A stretch of DNA of 64,000 nucleotides, from contig NC_134952.1 in assembly GCF_965638725.1 (NCBI RefSeq), positions 16,623,528-16,687,527 on the forward strand. The letters are read 5' to 3'. Origin of the DNA: Aptenodytes patagonicus. Its lineage: Eukaryota; Chordata; Aves; Sphenisciformes; Spheniscidae. Of this stretch, positions 61,638 through 64,000 are shown one piece after another; positions within the stretch are counted from its first letter, which is position 1, and the number at the start of each line of letters is the position of its first letter. The notes under the pieces were generated by a model. The model saw only the letters and a list, made by a program, of their open reading frames with translations, had not been told where the DNA came from and did not search any database. A program made the translations under genes and the position numbers.

Positions 61638-64000
61638 GTACCGGGCGGCGGCGGGAGGGCCGGGCAGCCGCGGCGGGGCGGCAGGGAGCCCGGGCGAGCC
61701 GGCTCCGGAAGGGAGCCCGGGGCGGAAAGGGGGAGACCGGGGCGAGGGGGACGGGAGGAGGACGCAGGGACGTGAGGGGGGGCTCCGCTCCCCTCGTTTC
61801 GCCAGTCGCGGGGAGCCGGGAGGTTTCTCTCTCCCCGCTGCCGGCGCCGGGCGAGGCTGCGCGGCGGTGACAGCCCGGCGAGACCGCGGAGGCAGGGCGG
61901 GGCCCGGCCCGGCCGCTGCCGCTCCGCCGCGCTCGGCGGGCTGAGGGCCGCCGGTGGCTGGCGCGAGGGCACCTGCGCCCCCCGCCCGGTGCGGGGCCAG
62001 ACTGGAAGGAGGCCGTAGGGGTCGGGTCGGGAGGCTGTTGGCAGCGGCCCGCCCCGTGCCCGGCCGCTGCTCCCCGCCCGTTCCGGGTGGCAGGTGGCGG
62101 TGCGGCCGCTTCGGCCGCGCACCCTGGGCTGTGACCGGCCCTCCTCGGTGCGCCGTCGGCTACCCAGGAACGTCGTTTCTTTTCGGGGTGAGAGGAGGGA
62201 GTTTCCTCTTATCGAAGAGGGTAAACGCTCCTTTTCGTGTCAAGAAGGAGTTTCACGTGAAAACATCCCCCTTGCCTACCCGCACTCGCCCGTACCGAGC
62301 GCGGTGTCCCCGGAACAATGAGCCTGACAGCTCCGGCCGGCGCCGCCGGTGCCTCCTCCCCGGGAAGCCCCTTCCCCAGCCTCAAACCTGCCCTCGCACC
62401 CCCTGGGCGTGCTCGGTTGGATGGGTAGAAGTCACCGAAAGTAGATTCAGATGGGAAAGCTGTCAACGTTGTCGCCTTTCCAGGGGTTTTGCCCGAAATT
62501 ACTTGAATTTGTATCCAAAGACAACGCTGTGTTTCAGGTTACCATAGTTCTGCTACCGGTTTTAATCAAGCGGCATAACGATCCCATGTTGAAATGGAAG
62601 TTTACCTTTCTTCCTGGAACAAAATATTCATTGTAAGACATCAGAGAAAAGCAGATCCACGTTAATATTACCTGCTAGTGTATTATAGCTACATCTTGCT
62701 CTGATCATCTACTCGGTTATGAAAGGCTGAAGTTAAATAGGCCTCATCTTAATTTTTATTTCATTCTAGTATTAAATCCTGTCAGTTTTAATCGGTAGAA
62801 CTGGATTTGTGAAGCATTTCTATCAGAACTGGAATCTCACGTTAAGTGTGCCTGCCCAAGAACTGATTTGGATGCATCATGATTAGGAGCTAGTTGTCCT
62901 TAACATCTATAATAACCCTCTTCAAACAAATTCCAAAGCAATTCTCCATCTGTGAGGTGTACAGGAATTTTCTCTCAGTTACAAGTTGTAGGTAAACTTA
63001 AACAGTGCCATGACAGCATAGCTAGCAATATTAGAGGCTTGTAACATTTGGCATTATCTCTTAAGGTTTGTTTCACAATAGAGTGCCTGCCTCTCCCAAA
63101 ATTCCAACCAAAGTATTCAAGTTTTACAACATAATTATCTATAATTATATAGAATGGGATGTTTTCCTGATTACTTGACCAAAAATGGCTTTAGTGGGGT
63201 TTTTTTGTTTGTTTTCTGGGGGGGAGTTGTTATAATTTTATCTTTCTGTCTTCAGAAAGTTCTTTCTAATACATAATGTATTGACATGCTTTAAATTTTT
63301 ACGTTATTGGAATTACAAGCTGAGGGTTGCTTGCAGCTAAGCTTAGAGATAAAAGTAGTGCGTTTTGACTTCACAGAAGAACTGAATTTAGAATATCCCG
63401 CCCCACACACACCGCATTTCTATGTTTTGAGAAAAAGCCTTTCCAAGAAGTCAGATTTGAGAACACTAAAGATAAATACTGTTCTTCACTGTCAGTCAGG
63501 CTCACTGGGTCCACCTCTTGGTAGAATGACAACCACTGTAGGTCACTTTTTAGCACAAGTTGTGGCTTAAGAATAAAAACTTACCATCCTGTAAAATCTT
63601 CCTTCTAAAGACTGCTTACATTTTCATATTGAGGAATATAGTGCACTTGTTAGATACAGAAATACTTCATACCGTGTCTAAATAGGAAAAAAAAAAAAAT
63701 CCTCAACCCCCCCTCCACCCCAGATTCCATCCTGCAGAATTCCACAGATAGTCCCGTTCATTACTCCAGAAATACTTGAGCAGTGGCTTCAGAATAATGC
63801 ATTTTAATGTGGAAATGTTAAGATAGCTCCTTCAAACAGATTCTCTGTACAGTAATCGGTGCTCTTTTTGCTCTTATATGGTAATACTGAGACAACGATA
63901 CTCAAAATACTGGGGGGGGGGGGAATCAATCTGCCATCTGAATTTTAATTTTTAAATTTCTGCTCACTGTAGTGTAATATTACTACTCACTGAGTAGAAA
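61638..64000 (+). other. CPEB2: CPEB2 intron 1, 5' portion
   Basis: The donor is CAG|GTACCG with GT at 61638-61639, phase 0. The first 700-800 bases stay very GC-rich (the island's downstream shoulder, to about 62400) and then fall to ordinary AT-rich intron sequence. I looked for the next CPEB2 exon (PLLKQSPWS...) and did not find it, so exon 2 is beyond 64000. Long frames here on both strands are GC-driven and match no family I know. Homopolymers are present: an A run near 63688 and a G12 run at 63912-63923. Confidence 0.85.

Noticed and set aside
61638-61775. 46-residue C-terminal extension of the CPEB2 frame
   Set aside because: It follows a good donor after NHHQ, the known exon boundary position, and is Gly/Arg-rich intronic read-through.
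61622-62122. 166-codon minus-strand frame across the start of intron 1
   Set aside because: GC-driven antisense frame over the CpG-island shoulder with no recognisable domain.

Overview
This is genomic DNA from a bird. The clearest sign is a set of CR1 LINE fragments, including one young, 5'-truncated copy ending in the avian 8-bp tail repeat (40681-40916). Low coding density, AT-rich intergenic DNA, a GC-rich CpG-island promoter and one intron-bearing vertebrate gene agree. I cannot name the species. I see no prokaryotic genes, CRISPR arrays, rRNA or tRNA genes.

Layout. Roughly positions 1-58,600 are a gene desert with no supportable protein-coding gene. They hold decayed retrotransposon pieces: old CR1-type LINEs at about 2770, 7830, 17200, 27210, 38780, 46703 and 58170; the younger CR1 at 40681; an L2-like reverse-transcriptase remnant near 23560; MIR-like and tRNA-derived SINE remnants; and palindromic MITE-like pieces near 11830 and 50040. 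There are also short tandem repeats, an exact 152-bp direct repeat (40960-41111 and 41970-42121), and a GC-rich stretch at 21370-22210 that could be a distal regulatory element.

From about 58,640 the composition changes sharply to a multi-lobed CpG island. It holds the promoter and first coding exon of CPEB2 (cytoplasmic polyadenylation element-binding protein 2) on the + strand. The exon encodes 474 residues from the ATG at 60216 to a CAG|GTA donor at 61637/61638. This is the long, low-complexity, Gln/Pro/Ser/His/Ala-rich N-terminal region. The RNA-recognition motifs and zinc-binding C-terminus lie on later exons outside the window; 61638-64000 is the start of intron 1. An AT-rich block with a TATA-like box (59955-60100) lies inside the GC-rich island just upstream. 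A separate upstream GC lobe (58640-59300) could drive a divergent transcript.

I did not find a new multi-gene system. The observations most worth checking are the CPEB2 promoter and 5' leader (AT-rich core, paired CRE-like sites, C20 tract followed by an acceptor-like sequence), the glutamine-rich exon 1, and the exact 152-bp repeat.
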